The notes beneath the pieces were generated by a model, which was not told the origin of the DNA, searched no databases, and saw only the letters and a list, made by a program, of their open reading frames with translations. The position numbers were made by a program, and so were the translations under genes. Of a stretch of DNA of 21,823 nucleotides, positions 1-8,025 are shown piece by piece. Within the stretch, counting starts at the first letter, position 1; the number at the start of each line of letters is the position of its first letter. The DNA is from JANNYA01 sp031422315 (GTDB lineage Bacteria > Pseudomonadota > Gammaproteobacteria > Xanthomonadales > SZUA-5). The stretch covers positions 1-21,823 of the forward strand of contig JANOQN010000062.1 of assembly GCA_031422315.1 (NCBI GenBank), in the 5' to 3' direction.

Positions 1-1
1 G

Positions 2-238
2 CGAAGCCAATTGGAGCCGGTCAAAAAAGTCGTTCGTATGTTGCGTCGACACAAAACGGGGCTATTGAACTACATCACGCATCGCATAACGAACGCGACG
101 GCGGAGGGATTTAATTCGGCGATCCAAACCATCAAGGCCAACGCACGCGGGTTCCGATCTTTCGAAAACTATCGCATCCGAATCTTGTTCTTTTGCGGAA
201 GGCTCGATCTCATGCCAGCCATTGGAAAATCACACTGA
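2..238 (+). pseudogene. ISL3-family transposase, C-terminal part (cut by window edge)
   Basis: The reading frame is open from the first bases of the window and ends at TGA 236-238, so the N-terminal part lies outside the window. The visible tail contains AEGFNSAIQTIKANARGF, then RSFENYRIRILFFCGRLDL, which matches the conserved end of ISL3-family DDE transposases (catalysis of insertion sequence movement by cut and paste; the last conserved Glu region precedes the N-A-x-G-F/Y segment). Whether the full gene is intact cannot be judged here. The bases just after the stop, about 239-252, may contain the right end of the IS, but the left end is not visible so no terminal inverted repeat can be confirmed. 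It could equally be a stranded fragment. Confidence 0.75.
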
Positions 239-595
239 AATGTGCGAATGACCAGTAATTGAGCAGGGCCTCGTCCGCTCGATTCGGATACGTAGCTAAC
301 AACATTTCAGCCAACCGCAGTTAATTTGGCTGGTAGTTCCGCTCAACCTCGTCATCCCCGCGTAGGCGGGGATCCAATTCAGGTGTCAGCGTTTCCATCT
401 ACTTACATAACTCTTCGATCTCCGAGTTGTGTAACAACGAGAGCGCCGGAAGTTCAATGAGTCTGGATTCCCGCATTCGCGGGAATGACGATAAGGCATC
501 AATAATTTAGATTGAGTTTTCTCGTTCTGATGTGCGCGACAACTCCAAATGCCAAAAAACCTGATAGCGGTAGAGCAACCAAATTGAATGTCGCG
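239..595. other. Gene-free stretch of 357 bases
   Basis: No convincing coding region lies here on either strand. It separates the transposase end from the 3' end of the prolyl oligopeptidase gene. The recognisable content is the pair of inverted hairpin repeats at 350-490, described separately. No clear intrinsic terminator for the minus-strand oligopeptidase gene was found in it. Confidence 0.7.
350..490. repeat. Pair of inverted hairpin repeats (dRS3-like palindromes)
   Basis: Two short palindromes face each other. The left one has arms ATCCCCGC (354-361) and GCGGGGAT (366-373) round a 4-base loop. The right one has arms ATTCCCGC (467-474) and GCGGGAAT (479-486), also round 4 bases. Each is bounded by GACG on its outer side and TGG/CCA on its inner side, so the 141-base unit starts with CGTC and ends with GACG. 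This is the layout of the dRS3-type ATTCCC-N8-GGGAAT palindromes known from Neisseria, which recur in many proteobacteria. A third diverged copy lies at 17761-17789. Such units are usually non-autonomous intergenic elements. Confidence 0.7.
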
Positions 596-2701
596 TTATT
601 TAGTCCCTAAATAAAAACTCGAAAACGCCAGCCAATCGGCAAACTCATCAATCACCATGCTGGTGGGTTTGCCAGCGCCGTGACCGCCTCTAGTTTCAAT
701 CCGAATCAGCTGTGGGCTCTTGCCCTTGTAAGCGTGCTGCAGCTGCGCAATAAACTTGAAGCTGTGTGCAGGGTAGACGCGATCATCATGATCGCCGGTT
801 AGCACCAGCGTCGGTGGATAGTCAATGCCAGCGCGCACATTGTGTAGCGGTGAATAGGCGTAAAGCGCTTTGAATTCGTCGGGGTTTTGCGGTGAGCCGT
901 AGTCGCTTTCCCAGGCTTTGCCGATGGTGAACTCGTTAAAGCGCAGCATATCTAATACGCCAACCGCAGGAATCGCCGCGCCGAATAGCTCCGGGCGCTG
1001 CAGCATGGTCGCGGCGACCAACAAGCCGCCATTGCTGCGGCCATTGATGGCGATTTTCTTTTTCGACGTCATGCCTTCAGCGATCAGAAAGTCCGCAGCT
1101 GCTGCAAAATCATCGAATACGTTTTGCTTTTTTAGCTTGGTGCCCGCTTCATGCCACACTTCGCCGTATTCACCACCGCCGCGCAAATTTGCGACTGCCC
1201 AAATGCCGCCTTGTTCCACCCAGGCGATTACTGCCGGTGAAAATGAAGGCACCACGGGAATGTTAAAGCCGCCGTAGCCATACAATAAAACCGGCGTGTC
1301 GGCTGATTTGGGCTGGCCCTTTTTCTGGGTGATGAACATCGGAATTTTCGTGCCATCTTTGCTGGGGTAAAACACTTGCACGGTTTCAAACACGCCAGTG
1401 TCGAGCGCTAAGGTTGGCTTTTTGAAGCTGGTGGTTTGGTTGTTGCGCAGATCAAGCCGGAAGATTTCGTTCGGCTGAGTGAAGCTGCCAAACGAATAAA
1501 AAGTCTCAGTGCTGCTGGCTTTGCCGCCGAAACCATTTGCCGTACCAACGCCGGGAAGCGCAATCTCAGCAATCAACTTGCCCGTCAAATCAAAGCGCTT
1601 GACCACGCTTTTCGCATCGCTCAAATAGTTAGCAATCAAACTATTCCCGACTAGCGATACGCCTTGCAAGGTCGAATCGTTCTCTGCAATTACCGTGCGC
1701 CAGTCGGATTTTGCAGGCTTGTTTAAATCAACTGCAATCACCTGATACTTCGGGGAATTCAAGGTCGTGTGTAAGTAGAACGTGCTGCCTACATTGCCGA
1801 TTACGTTGTAGGTATCTTCGAACTGATCGACCAGCTTGAGCCAAGTGTCGGGTTTTTCGACAGTTGATTGCACATGCAGCATATTGCGTTCGTCGGTGCC
1901 CATGCCGATCGTTCTGATTAGGTAAGCGCCGTCGTCACTCACGCTGATATTGGCGCTTTGGCCGGGCTTGTCCGGCTGATCGAATATCAAATTTGGCGGC
2001 GTTTTCTGGCCAAGCCTATGAAAGTAGACTTTTTGAAAGGTATTCGCTGCTTTCAGCAGGTTCTCGCCTTTAGGCTCATCAAAGCCGCCGTAGTAAAACC
2101 CGCTACTGTCATGTGCCCAATTTGCGCCGCTAAATTTGCTCCACGGCACTGAATCGTCTAAATCCTTACCGGTGCGGATGTCCCGGATTTTCCAGGTTTG
2201 CCAATCCGAACCGCCCGATGACACCGCATAAGCCAAATAGTGTCCGTTCGGGGAAATACTGAGCGCGTTCAACGCCAGCTTGCCATCTTCCGATAGCGTA
2301 TTTGGATCCAGCAATACGACTGCCGTTTCGCCCAAAGTTTTCATCGTGTACAGCACGGATTGATCTTGCAGACCGTCGTTACGCGTATAGAACCAACGCC
2401 CGCCTTCGTTGAACGGCACGCCAAAGCGCTCGTAATTCCAAAGTTCAGTAAGGCGTTTTTTGAACTCAGCGCGCGCTGGAATGGCCTCCAACGTTTTGTT
2501 AGTCACCTCATTTTGCTGCTTAACCCAAGTAGCAGTTTCCGGGCTATCAATTTCCTCCAGCCAGCGATACGGATCAGCGACTTTGACTTCGCCATAGCTA
2601 TCGGAGGTATTGCCGCGCGGGCTGGTCGGGTAAGTCATGTTATGGGAGCAACCTGCGAGCAGAGCGGTAAAGGCGGCTAGAAAAGCGAATTTCTGACGCA
2701 T
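596..2701 (-). CDS. Prolyl oligopeptidase family lipoprotein (S9A serine peptidase)
   Basis: The 701-residue protein should cleave peptides after proline (EC 3.4.21.26 type). The N-terminus is a lipoprotein signal with lipobox LLAGC (Cys18), so it should be anchored in the envelope facing the periplasm rather than be cytosolic like classic enzymes. Residues about 30-430 form the beta-propeller and the last 260 the alpha/beta hydrolase. The catalytic Ser is in GRSNGG (Ser556), the Asp in DHDDRV (about 640) and the His in RGGHGAG (His674), spaced as in pig prolyl oligopeptidase. Length is normal for the family. AAGGA lies about 8 bases upstream of the ATG. It is the third gene after rnt and the zinc ribbon gene, 54 bases after the latter, so it may share their transcript. 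No frame damage is seen. Confidence 0.93.
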   Translation of the reverse strand: MRQKFAFLAAFTALLAGCSHNMTYPTSPRGNTSDSYGEVKVADPYRWLEEIDSPETATWVKQQNEVTNKTLEAIPARAEFKKRLTELWNYERFGVPFNEGGRWFYTRNDGLQDQSVLYTMKTLGETAVVLLDPNTLSEDGKLALNALSISPNGHYLAYAVSSGGSDWQTWKIRDIRTGKDLDDSVPWSKFSGANWAHDSSGFYYGGFDEPKGENLLKAANTFQKVYFHRLGQKTPPNLIFDQPDKPGQSANISVSDDGAYLIRTIGMGTDERNMLHVQSTVEKPDTWLKLVDQFEDTYNVIGNVGSTFYLHTTLNSPKYQVIAVDLNKPAKSDWRTVIAENDSTLQGVSLVGNSLIANYLSDAKSVVKRFDLTGKLIAEIALPGVGTANGFGGKASSTETFYSFGSFTQPNEIFRLDLRNNQTTSFKKPTLALDTGVFETVQVFYPSKDGTKIPMFITQKKGQPKSADTPVLLYGYGGFNIPVVPSFSPAVIAWVEQGGIWAVANLRGGGEYGEVWHEAGTKLKKQNVFDDFAAAADFLIAEGMTSKKKIAINGRSNGGLLVAATMLQRPELFGAAIPAVGVLDMLRFNEFTIGKAWESDYGSPQNPDEFKALYAYSPLHNVRAGIDYPPTLVLTGDHDDRVYPAHSFKFIAQLQHAYKGKSPQLIRIETRGGHGAGKPTSMVIDEFADWLAFSSFYLGTK

Positions 2702-2755
2702 AAAAATCCTTGTGTTGAAAAGTAAATCGTATTGTCGTGTGGGCCAAATTTTAGT

Positions 2756-3058
2756 CTAGTTGCTCGGCGTTATCGGCTTTCCATCATCCGCAATAAACTT
2801 GGGTCCATCGCCTGCAGTTTTCTCATAAACACCACCGCCTGCGCGTTTATATTGTGTGAATCCGCGCTCGGAGAAGTGTTTTTCTTTCAATAAATGCGCC
2901 TGACCTGAAATGCTGCGGGTGGCGGAAATGACGCGGCGGATTGCCATGCCGCAGCTAGGGCAAGCAGTAGCATCCGGCTCGCTCATTTTGGCGATGATTT
3001 CAATCGTGCCGCTGCAGCGCTGGCAAGCTTCGATAGGCTCGTATTCATACACTGGCAT
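2756..3058 (-). CDS. FmdB-type zinc ribbon protein
   Basis: This is a 100-residue protein starting MPVYEYEP, the usual opening of the FmdB/CxxC_CXXC_SSSS zinc ribbon family. Two Cys pairs, CQRC (12-15) and CPSC (33-36), should bind one zinc. The rest is basic and polar, with no membrane segment. Members are often annotated as FmdB regulators from one methylotroph report, but the function of most is unknown and I do not assign one. The ATG lies inside the end of rnt: the two genes overlap by 14 bases (3045-3058), which suggests translational coupling. Confidence 0.85.
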   Translation of the reverse strand: MPVYEYEPIEACQRCSGTIEIIAKMSEPDATACPSCGMAIRRVISATRSISGQAHLLKEKHFSERGFTQYKRAGGGVYEKTAGDGPKFIADDGKPITPSN

Positions 3059-3737
3059 CGTCGAGCTCCGCTAATTCCATGGCTGATTCGCTAGTCTCAA
3101 TCGGCTCGGCAAGCACTGGGCCGAGTTGAGCCAGCGGATTAATACGGTTCATGACTAGGCAGAAGAACTCCGCGGTGCGTTCGGTATCGTAAACCGCCGA
3201 ATGCGCCTCGTTCGGGTCCCACTTTAAACCGGCCGCCATAACCAGCTTTGCTAGCACCGTTTGACCAAATAGCGCGCCGCCTAGACTGACGGTGTCAAAC
3301 ACGCTAAAGGGATGAAACGGGCTGCGTTTATTGCCGGTGCGTTTGATCGCTGCGTTGAGAAAATTCAAATCAAAATGCGCATTGTGGCCCACTAAAATTG
3401 CGCGTTTGCAGCCGCTGGCTTTGAGTGCAACGCGGATCGGCTTAAAGATGTGTTCAAGCGCTTCTTTTTCTTCCAGCGCGCCACGCAGCGGATTGTCGAC
3501 ATCAATGCCGGTAATTTCCAGTGACTGCGGGTCAATGTTCGCGCCGGGAAAAGGCATGATGTGCGTGGTAATCGTTTCCCCAACTGAAAATACGCCCTGC
3601 ACGCACTTAATCGGCACGGCGGCAATTTCCAGCAATGCATCGCGATTTTGATCGAACCCGCCGGTTTCTAGATCGATGACTACCGGCAAATAGCCGCGAA
3701 AACGCCGCGACATCGGCACATTTGCATTTAACGACAT
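3045..3737 (-). CDS. rnt: Ribonuclease T
   Basis: RNase T is a DEDDh 3'-to-5' exoribonuclease that trims tRNA, 5S and 23S rRNA ends. From the chosen start the protein has 230 residues. The motifs are IDLETGG (Asp22, Glu24), GHNAHFD (Asp123) and AHSAVYDTERT (His179, Asp184). Family landmarks LLEIAA, GANIDPQSLEITGID, and NPFHPF-like SPFHPF also match E. coli RNase T closely. The frame is open further upstream to 3809, but that would add a 24-residue hydrophobic stretch foreign to the family. Starts at 3737 (MSLNANV) or 3713 (MSRRFRG) fit better; neither has a strong ribosome site. rnt is largely a gammaproteobacterial gene, which informs the taxonomy. It faces the GNAT gene, with divergent promoters likely in 3738-3808. 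Confidence 0.93.
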   Translation of the reverse strand: MSLNANVPMSRRFRGYLPVVIDLETGGFDQNRDALLEIAAVPIKCVQGVFSVGETITTHIMPFPGANIDPQSLEITGIDVDNPLRGALEEKEALEHIFKPIRVALKASGCKRAILVGHNAHFDLNFLNAAIKRTGNKRSPFHPFSVFDTVSLGGALFGQTVLAKLVMAAGLKWDPNEAHSAVYDTERTAEFFCLVMNRINPLAQLGPVLAEPIETSESAMELAELDDASV

Positions 3738-3808
3738 AAAAAGTACGCACCCAAAACCGTAGATTATTCTGGCCCCGAGAATAGCGTAAATTAGCGGCCC
3801 TGCACCCA

Positions 3809-4321
3809 ATGAGCAAAGCGCGCGCCATGAGCCCTGTAAGCCAAATTGAAATTCGCCCAGCGATCGAAGCCGATGTTCCGCTCATTCTCGAGTTTATTCG
3901 TGCGCTAGCAGAGTACGAAAAGCTATTGGATAAAGTCAGCGCGACTGAAGCCAAGCTACGTGCAACGCTGTTTTGCGAGCGCCCGGCTGCTGAAGCGCTG
4001 ATAGCGTACGCGGGCGCAGAGCCGGTCGGTTTTGCGCTGTTTTTTCAGAATTACTCGACTTTCCTGGCGCAGCCCGGCGTTTATCTGGAGGATTTATTTG
4101 TTAAACCGAGCGCGCGCGGGCAAGGCGCTGGTTTGGCACTGATCCAAGCGGTGGCGAAAATTGCGCACGCTCGCGGGGGCGCTCGCCTTGATTGGGCCGT
4201 TTTAGATTGGAATGCGCCAGCCATTGAGTTTTACCATCGCATCGGCGCACAGCCGTTGGCAGACTGGACGACGCAGCGTTTGACCGGTGCGGCATTCGAA
4301 AAGATGGCGGGTGTGGGTTGA
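3809..4321 (+). CDS. GNAT family N-acetyltransferase (diamine acetyltransferase-like)
   Basis: The protein (170 residues, or 164 from the ATG at 3827) should transfer acetyl from acetyl-CoA to an amine. The opening IEIRPAIEADVPLI and the segment ALAEYEKL...VSATEAKLR are typical of the SSAT/spermidine-type acetyltransferase group. The acetyl-CoA loop is seen in LFVKPSARGQGAGLAL, followed by WNAPAIEFYHRIGA. The substrate cannot be read from the sequence; polyamine or amino acid analogues are possible. Neither start codon has a good Shine-Dalgarno sequence, so the first 6 residues are uncertain. It is transcribed away from rnt. Confidence 0.88.
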   Translation: MSKARAMSPVSQIEIRPAIEADVPLILEFIRALAEYEKLLDKVSATEAKLRATLFCERPAAEALIAYAGAEPVGFALFFQNYSTFLAQPGVYLEDLFVKPSARGQGAGLALIQAVAKIAHARGGARLDWAVLDWNAPAIEFYHRIGAQPLADWTTQRLTGAAFEKMAGVG

Positions 4322-4367
4322 AATCAATTGTCTTAAAGCGCAAAATACCAAGTAATTATTCCATCTG

Positions 4368-5567
4368 ATGGAAGATTTACTTGGAAAACGCACGTCAACT
4401 TCGGGCAATCATCGTGGAACGGCTGAGTTTTTCCCGGCGGTTGCCCTGCTTGGACCACGCCAATGTGGAAAAACCACGCTTGCACGCACACTAGTTGATT
4501 CTGACCCAGCGAACGCCGTTTATTTAGATTTGGAGCGCACGGAAGATCTTGCACTGCTCTCGGACGCCAGTCTGTTCCTGCGAACGCAACGGGGCAAACT
4601 CGTCGTTATTGACGAAGTGCAGCGCGCACCCGAGCTATTTTCACAGTTGCGTTCAGAAATTGATGAGCGGCGGCGCGTAGGCGAAAAAGCCGGGCATTTT
4701 TTGCTGCTGGGTTCGGCCTCGCGCGAGTTGCTGGCGCAATCGAGTGAATCGCTAGCCGGTCGAATTGATTATTTGGAGCTGACGCCCTTTCAGCTTCAAG
4801 AGTTGACGAGCCTTCAACGAACGGAGCGTTGGTTACGCGGTGGGTTTCCAGATAGTCTGTTAGCACCGAATGCAGCCATGAGCTATCAGTGGCGCCGCGC
4901 TTATTTGACGCAGGTTATCGAACGTGACGTTGCATTTTTTGCACCGCGATTGCCTGGCCCAACGCTCCGAAAGCTTTGGGCAATGTTGGCAAGTGATCAA
5001 GGCGGATTGATCAACAGTACAAAACTGGCGCAAAATCTTGGCGTAAGCGCACAGTCTATAAGCCGCTATCTATCACTGTTATGCGAGCTAATGCACGTTA
5101 GAGCACTTCAGCCCTGGCATGGCAACATCAGAAAACGCCTAACCAAATCTCCAAAGTATTATGTGCGCGATTGCGGCCTTTTACACGCGCTTCTGGATAT
5201 CCAAACCGAAGCGCAGTTGCTACGCCACCCGATTATCGGGCAAAGCTTTGAGGGTTTTATTGTTGAGCAAATATGTAATCAGCTCGGACCCGATTGGCAA
5301 TACAGTTTTTATCGCACGCAAAATAGCGCAGAAATTGACCTCATAGCCGAGCGCGGAGCGCATACGCTAGCGATAGAAATCAAACGTTCGTCAAAACCGG
5401 TCCCAAGCCAAGGATTTTACAGCGGCGCTGTCGATGTATTTGCAACGCAGCGACTCATCGTGCATGCGGGCGAACGCAGCTGGGATTTGGACGCAAATAC
5501 GCGCGCTGTGCCGGTCGAAGCGCTCGTGCAAGAAATTGACGCAATATTGCAATGCAGCAACAGCTGA
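4368..5567 (+). CDS. AAA_14/DUF4143 family ATP-binding protein
   Basis: This is a 399-residue protein of the AAA_14 plus DUF4143 family, common and patchily distributed in bacteria, with no agreed function. Walker A is GPRQCGKTT (29-37), Walker B LVVIDEVQ (Asp82, Glu83), and LLLGSASRE (112-120) is the sensor region. A winged-helix-like segment lies about 211-240 (STKLAQNLGVSAQSISRYL). The C-terminal DUF4143 part has an E-x-D ... E-x-K pattern (Glu322, Asp324, Glu337, Lys339) like PD-(D/E)xK nucleases. Motifs are complete, so it may be active. The first 20 residues are unlike the usual basic amphipathic helix before FPAV; see the finding. It stands alone, 46 bases after the GNAT gene. Defence or toxin-like roles have been guessed for the family but not shown here. 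Confidence 0.88.
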   Translation: MEDLLGKRTSTSGNHRGTAEFFPAVALLGPRQCGKTTLARTLVDSDPANAVYLDLERTEDLALLSDASLFLRTQRGKLVVIDEVQRAPELFSQLRSEIDERRRVGEKAGHFLLLGSASRELLAQSSESLAGRIDYLELTPFQLQELTSLQRTERWLRGGFPDSLLAPNAAMSYQWRRAYLTQVIERDVAFFAPRLPGPTLRKLWAMLASDQGGLINSTKLAQNLGVSAQSISRYLSLLCELMHVRALQPWHGNIRKRLTKSPKYYVRDCGLLHALLDIQTEAQLLRHPIIGQSFEGFIVEQICNQLGPDWQYSFYRTQNSAEIDLIAERGAHTLAIEIKRSSKPVPSQGFYSGAVDVFATQRLIVHAGERSWDLDANTRAVPVEALVQEIDAILQCSNS

Positions 5568-5682
5568 ATTCAATATTACTTTGACGCTTTTAAAGGATTC
5601 CAAAAACACCTAAAAATGCCGAGTCAAAGCGAATCGCCAATCACCGCTAGCCATCAGCAGCATTAGTTGCCACACTTTACCG

Positions 5683-6966
5683 ATGCGGACTAGTCTAAAT
5701 TTATATCACCCGATCACCACCTTGCAGCGTTTACAAAAATTTGGCCGATTTTTGTCGAAACGCTTTTGGGATGATCAATGCTTTGAAGCCGCAGCGGCTT
5801 TGGCCTACACCACGATGCTCGCTATCGTGCCGCTGGGTGCAGTGAGCTTGTCGATCATGTCGGCGTTTCCGCAGTTTCAAGCCGCCAAACAGGCGTTGCT
5901 GGAGTTTATCTTTACCCAGTTTGTGCCGAGCGCCGGCAGCTCAATGAAAGGTTACATTGAGCCGCTGTTTGACCGCGCGAGTTCGCTAACGATTCCCGGC
6001 GTGATCGCGCTCATGGTGTCTGCCGTTTTGATGATGAATTCGATTGAGTCAGCGTTTAACCGCATTTGGCGCGCGCCGACTGAGCGCCCGCCACTGCAGC
6101 GTTTTGTAGTGTTCTGGGCCGCACTGACTCTGGGGCCAATGCTGCTGGGTGCCAGCTTGGTGATGAGCGGCTATTTGCGCACGCTACCGTTTTTCCACGG
6201 CGATACTGTCGAGCGCGAGTTTCTGCGCTTTATGCCTGCGTTGACGGCGTTTGTCGGGTTTACACTGAGCTATGTCATCGTGCCGCATCATGTTGTGCGC
6301 TGGCGCCACGCATTGGCTGGTGGGCTGTTTGCTACGGTGCTATTTGAAGCCGCCAAGCGCGGATTTGCCTGGTACATCGGCGCGTTTCCGGCCACTCAGC
6401 AAATCTATGATGCACTTTATTTGGTGCCGATTTTTATGCTGTGGCTGTATATTTTGTGGCTGATTGCGCTGTTTGGCGCGAGCTTGGCGTCCACGCTTGG
6501 CGCGTTTCGCTTTGAAGAAGGCGCGCCGGAAATTCCGCCGCAAGCTTGGCTGTTATATGCCATGCGGGTTTTGGGCCAGCTTAAAGCGGCACAGCTGCGC
6601 GGTGAAGGCTTGGATAATCAAGATTTAAAGCAGCGTATTCCTGGGCTTACCGATGATTTGTTACAGCGCTTTTTGGCTGATTTTGACGCGCTAAAAATGG
6701 TGACCCGCACTGAAATGGGGCGCTGGGTGCTGGTGCGTGATTTGCAAAGCGTCACGCTGCTGGATGTGTACCGAACCGGCAACTATCCACTGCCCACAGA
6801 ACCCCCAGATCGCGGCGTGGGCGAGGCTTGGGAGCGGGAATTGCAGCAAAAGCTGAGCGGCTTAGCCGACGATACGCATCGCGTATTGCTTCAGCCGATA
6901 GCGCATTTTTTCCAAATCACCAAACGGGCAGAGGCTAAGGCCGCAGAGCCGCGCGCACAGGCATGA
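5683..6966 (+). CDS. YihY/BrkB family inner membrane protein
   Basis: The 427-residue protein belongs to the YihY/BrkB (formerly 'RNase BN') family of inner membrane proteins of uncertain function. The hallmark EAAAALAYTTMLAIVPL is at 35-51. Hydrophobic segments lie about 40-60, 104-122, 141-163, 183-202, 209-225 and 246-275. The conserved FNRIWR and SLASTLGAFR stretches are present. A soluble C-terminal region, about 290-400, looks like a winged-helix fold (LKQRIPGLTDDLLQRFL) and is found in the longer members. The ribosome site before the ATG is weak. Its stop overlaps the bluB start as ATGA (4 nt), so the two genes are translationally coupled. The old label RNase BN for the family is wrong and should not be copied. 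Confidence 0.9.
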   Translation: MRTSLNLYHPITTLQRLQKFGRFLSKRFWDDQCFEAAAALAYTTMLAIVPLGAVSLSIMSAFPQFQAAKQALLEFIFTQFVPSAGSSMKGYIEPLFDRASSLTIPGVIALMVSAVLMMNSIESAFNRIWRAPTERPPLQRFVVFWAALTLGPMLLGASLVMSGYLRTLPFFHGDTVEREFLRFMPALTAFVGFTLSYVIVPHHVVRWRHALAGGLFATVLFEAAKRGFAWYIGAFPATQQIYDALYLVPIFMLWLYILWLIALFGASLASTLGAFRFEEGAPEIPPQAWLLYAMRVLGQLKAAQLRGEGLDNQDLKQRIPGLTDDLLQRFLADFDALKMVTRTEMGRWVLVRDLQSVTLLDVYRTGNYPLPTEPPDRGVGEAWERELQQKLSGLADDTHRVLLQPIAHFFQITKRAEAKAAEPRAQA

Positions 6967-7595
6967 GCGCACCCAAATTGGACGCGTTCCAACAGCTTGA
7001 AGCACTAGTGCGCTGGCGCAGAGACGTGCGGCATTTTCAAAGCACGCCGGTTTCGGAAGAGTTGATTGAACGAGTCTGCCGTTTAGCAGATTTAGCCCCG
7101 AGCGTGGGCTTAAGCCAGCCTTGGCGCGTATTGAACGTGCGAAATCCAGCGCTACGCACTATTGTGCGCGCCAATTTTGAAGCTGCGAATCAGATGGCGC
7201 TGTCGCGGCAGCACGGCGAACAAGCTATGCAGTATGCACGCTTAAAACTGGCCGGGTTTGATCAAGCACCAGTGCAGCTGGCGGTTTTTTGTGATGCCAA
7301 TCCAAGCCAAGGTAAAGCTTTAGGGCGCGGCACGATGCCAGAAACGCTCGCTTATTCCAGCGTGTGCATGATCCACACGCTGATGCTGGCCGCGCACGCC
7401 GAGGGTTTAGGCGTGGGCTGGGTGTCGATACTTGCGCCGGAACAGTTGACAAAAACGCTGCAAACGCCGCCGCACTGGCAGTTTATTGCGTATCTTTTGA
7501 TTGGCTATCCGACTGAGTCATCTGAGCTGCCTGAGCTTATGCGCGCAGGCTGGGAACAGCGCAGTGATTTTTCTGAGCGTTGGCGAGTGACCTAG
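6963..7595 (+). CDS. bluB: 5,6-dimethylbenzimidazole synthase
   Basis: BluB (EC 1.13.11.79) breaks down reduced FMN with oxygen to give 5,6-dimethylbenzimidazole, the lower ligand of vitamin B12. It is a nitroreductase-fold enzyme of the cytoplasm. The 210 residues show WRRDVRHF with the catalytic-type Asp21, LAPSVGLSQPWR (44-55), GRGTMPETLAYSSVC and EGLGVGWVSIL (Ser155 matching Ser167 of the Sinorhizobium enzyme). These separate BluB from general nitroreductases. The start ATG overlaps the stop of the YihY/BrkB gene by 4 nt. No cobalamin riboswitch is seen and no other B12 gene lies in the window, so synthesis or salvage genes must be elsewhere. Confidence 0.93.
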   Translation: MSAPKLDAFQQLEALVRWRRDVRHFQSTPVSEELIERVCRLADLAPSVGLSQPWRVLNVRNPALRTIVRANFEAANQMALSRQHGEQAMQYARLKLAGFDQAPVQLAVFCDANPSQGKALGRGTMPETLAYSSVCMIHTLMLAAHAEGLGVGWVSILAPEQLTKTLQTPPHWQFIAYLLIGYPTESSELPELMRAGWEQRSDFSERWRVT

Positions 7596-7856
7596 ACTGA
7601 CGGGCCACAGCATGGAGTGAATGGTCAGGCGTATGGTTCGATGTCTCACTTTAGGCCTGCTGGGCCCGCAAACACCTGGACGTACTTTCAACGCTCGGAA
7701 GCCTATGACAACGTCCCAGGGCAGTACTTTGGCGAAAGTATTGAAGTATCCGGCGAAACCATTATGGTTTCGGCTAGGGCACACAACAGCAATCGTGGTG
7801 CCGCATATCTTTTGTTTGACGGAATTTTGCTGAAAGATGGCTTTGAGAGTCTGTGA
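7596..7856 (+). pseudogene. Remnant of an FG-GAP repeat protein with a DGFE-type tail
   Basis: The frame runs on directly after the bluB stop and has a GTG at 7617 (about 79 residues). It includes TWTYFQRSEA and then FGESIEVSGETIMVSARAH, a degenerate copy of the FG-GAP/beta-propeller repeat (usual form: RFGxxVAVSGDTxVVGA). Just after NSNRGAAYLLFDG comes LLKDGFESL, which resembles the C-terminal DGFE tail of large secreted proteins in Xanthomonadales-like bacteria. One repeat joined straight to a tail suggests an internal deletion of a once much larger gene. There is no ribosome site, signal peptide or plausible full domain. A short translated protein cannot be excluded. Confidence 0.55.
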
Positions 7857-8001
7857 AATTTGCTTCCATCCATACGCGGCAAAATGTCTGTAATACCAAC
7901 AAATTTACCAACAGTGAGGTAAGGAAATGCTCCAAAAGGCCATCACTCACGCACTAAAATTGTCAGAAATTTCCTACTGGATTCAGCGGACTGCATTTGC
8001 A
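7857..8001. other. Convergent intergenic region
   Basis: Together with the FG-GAP remnant this makes about 400 bases without an intact gene between bluB and the minus-strand DUF4870-like gene. The only thing of note is a 32-codon frame at 7927-8025, given separately. No strong terminator hairpin with a U-tract was found. Confidence 0.5.
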
Positions 8002-8025
8002 TTAACTAATCTGGCGCTTTTCTGA
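7927..8025 (+). CDS. Possible small protein of 32 residues
   Basis: ATG at 7927 is preceded by AGGTAAGGAA, a good Shine-Dalgarno sequence in the right place. The frame encodes MLQKAITHALKLSEISYW and ends with a mildly hydrophobic tail at TGA 8023-8025. It overlaps the end of the convergent minus-strand gene by 24 bases. I recognise no family. It may be real or chance; only the ribosome site speaks for it. Confidence 0.2.
   Translation: MLQKAITHALKLSEISYWIQRTAFALTNLALF

Noticed and set aside
918..2680. Several plus-strand frames opposite the prolyl oligopeptidase gene
   Set aside because: They are antisense shadows of a well-supported gene, without ribosome sites or family matches.
3738..3809. 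Extension of RNase T by 24 residues
   Set aside because: The added segment is hydrophobic and unlike any RNase T start; it covers the divergent promoter region.
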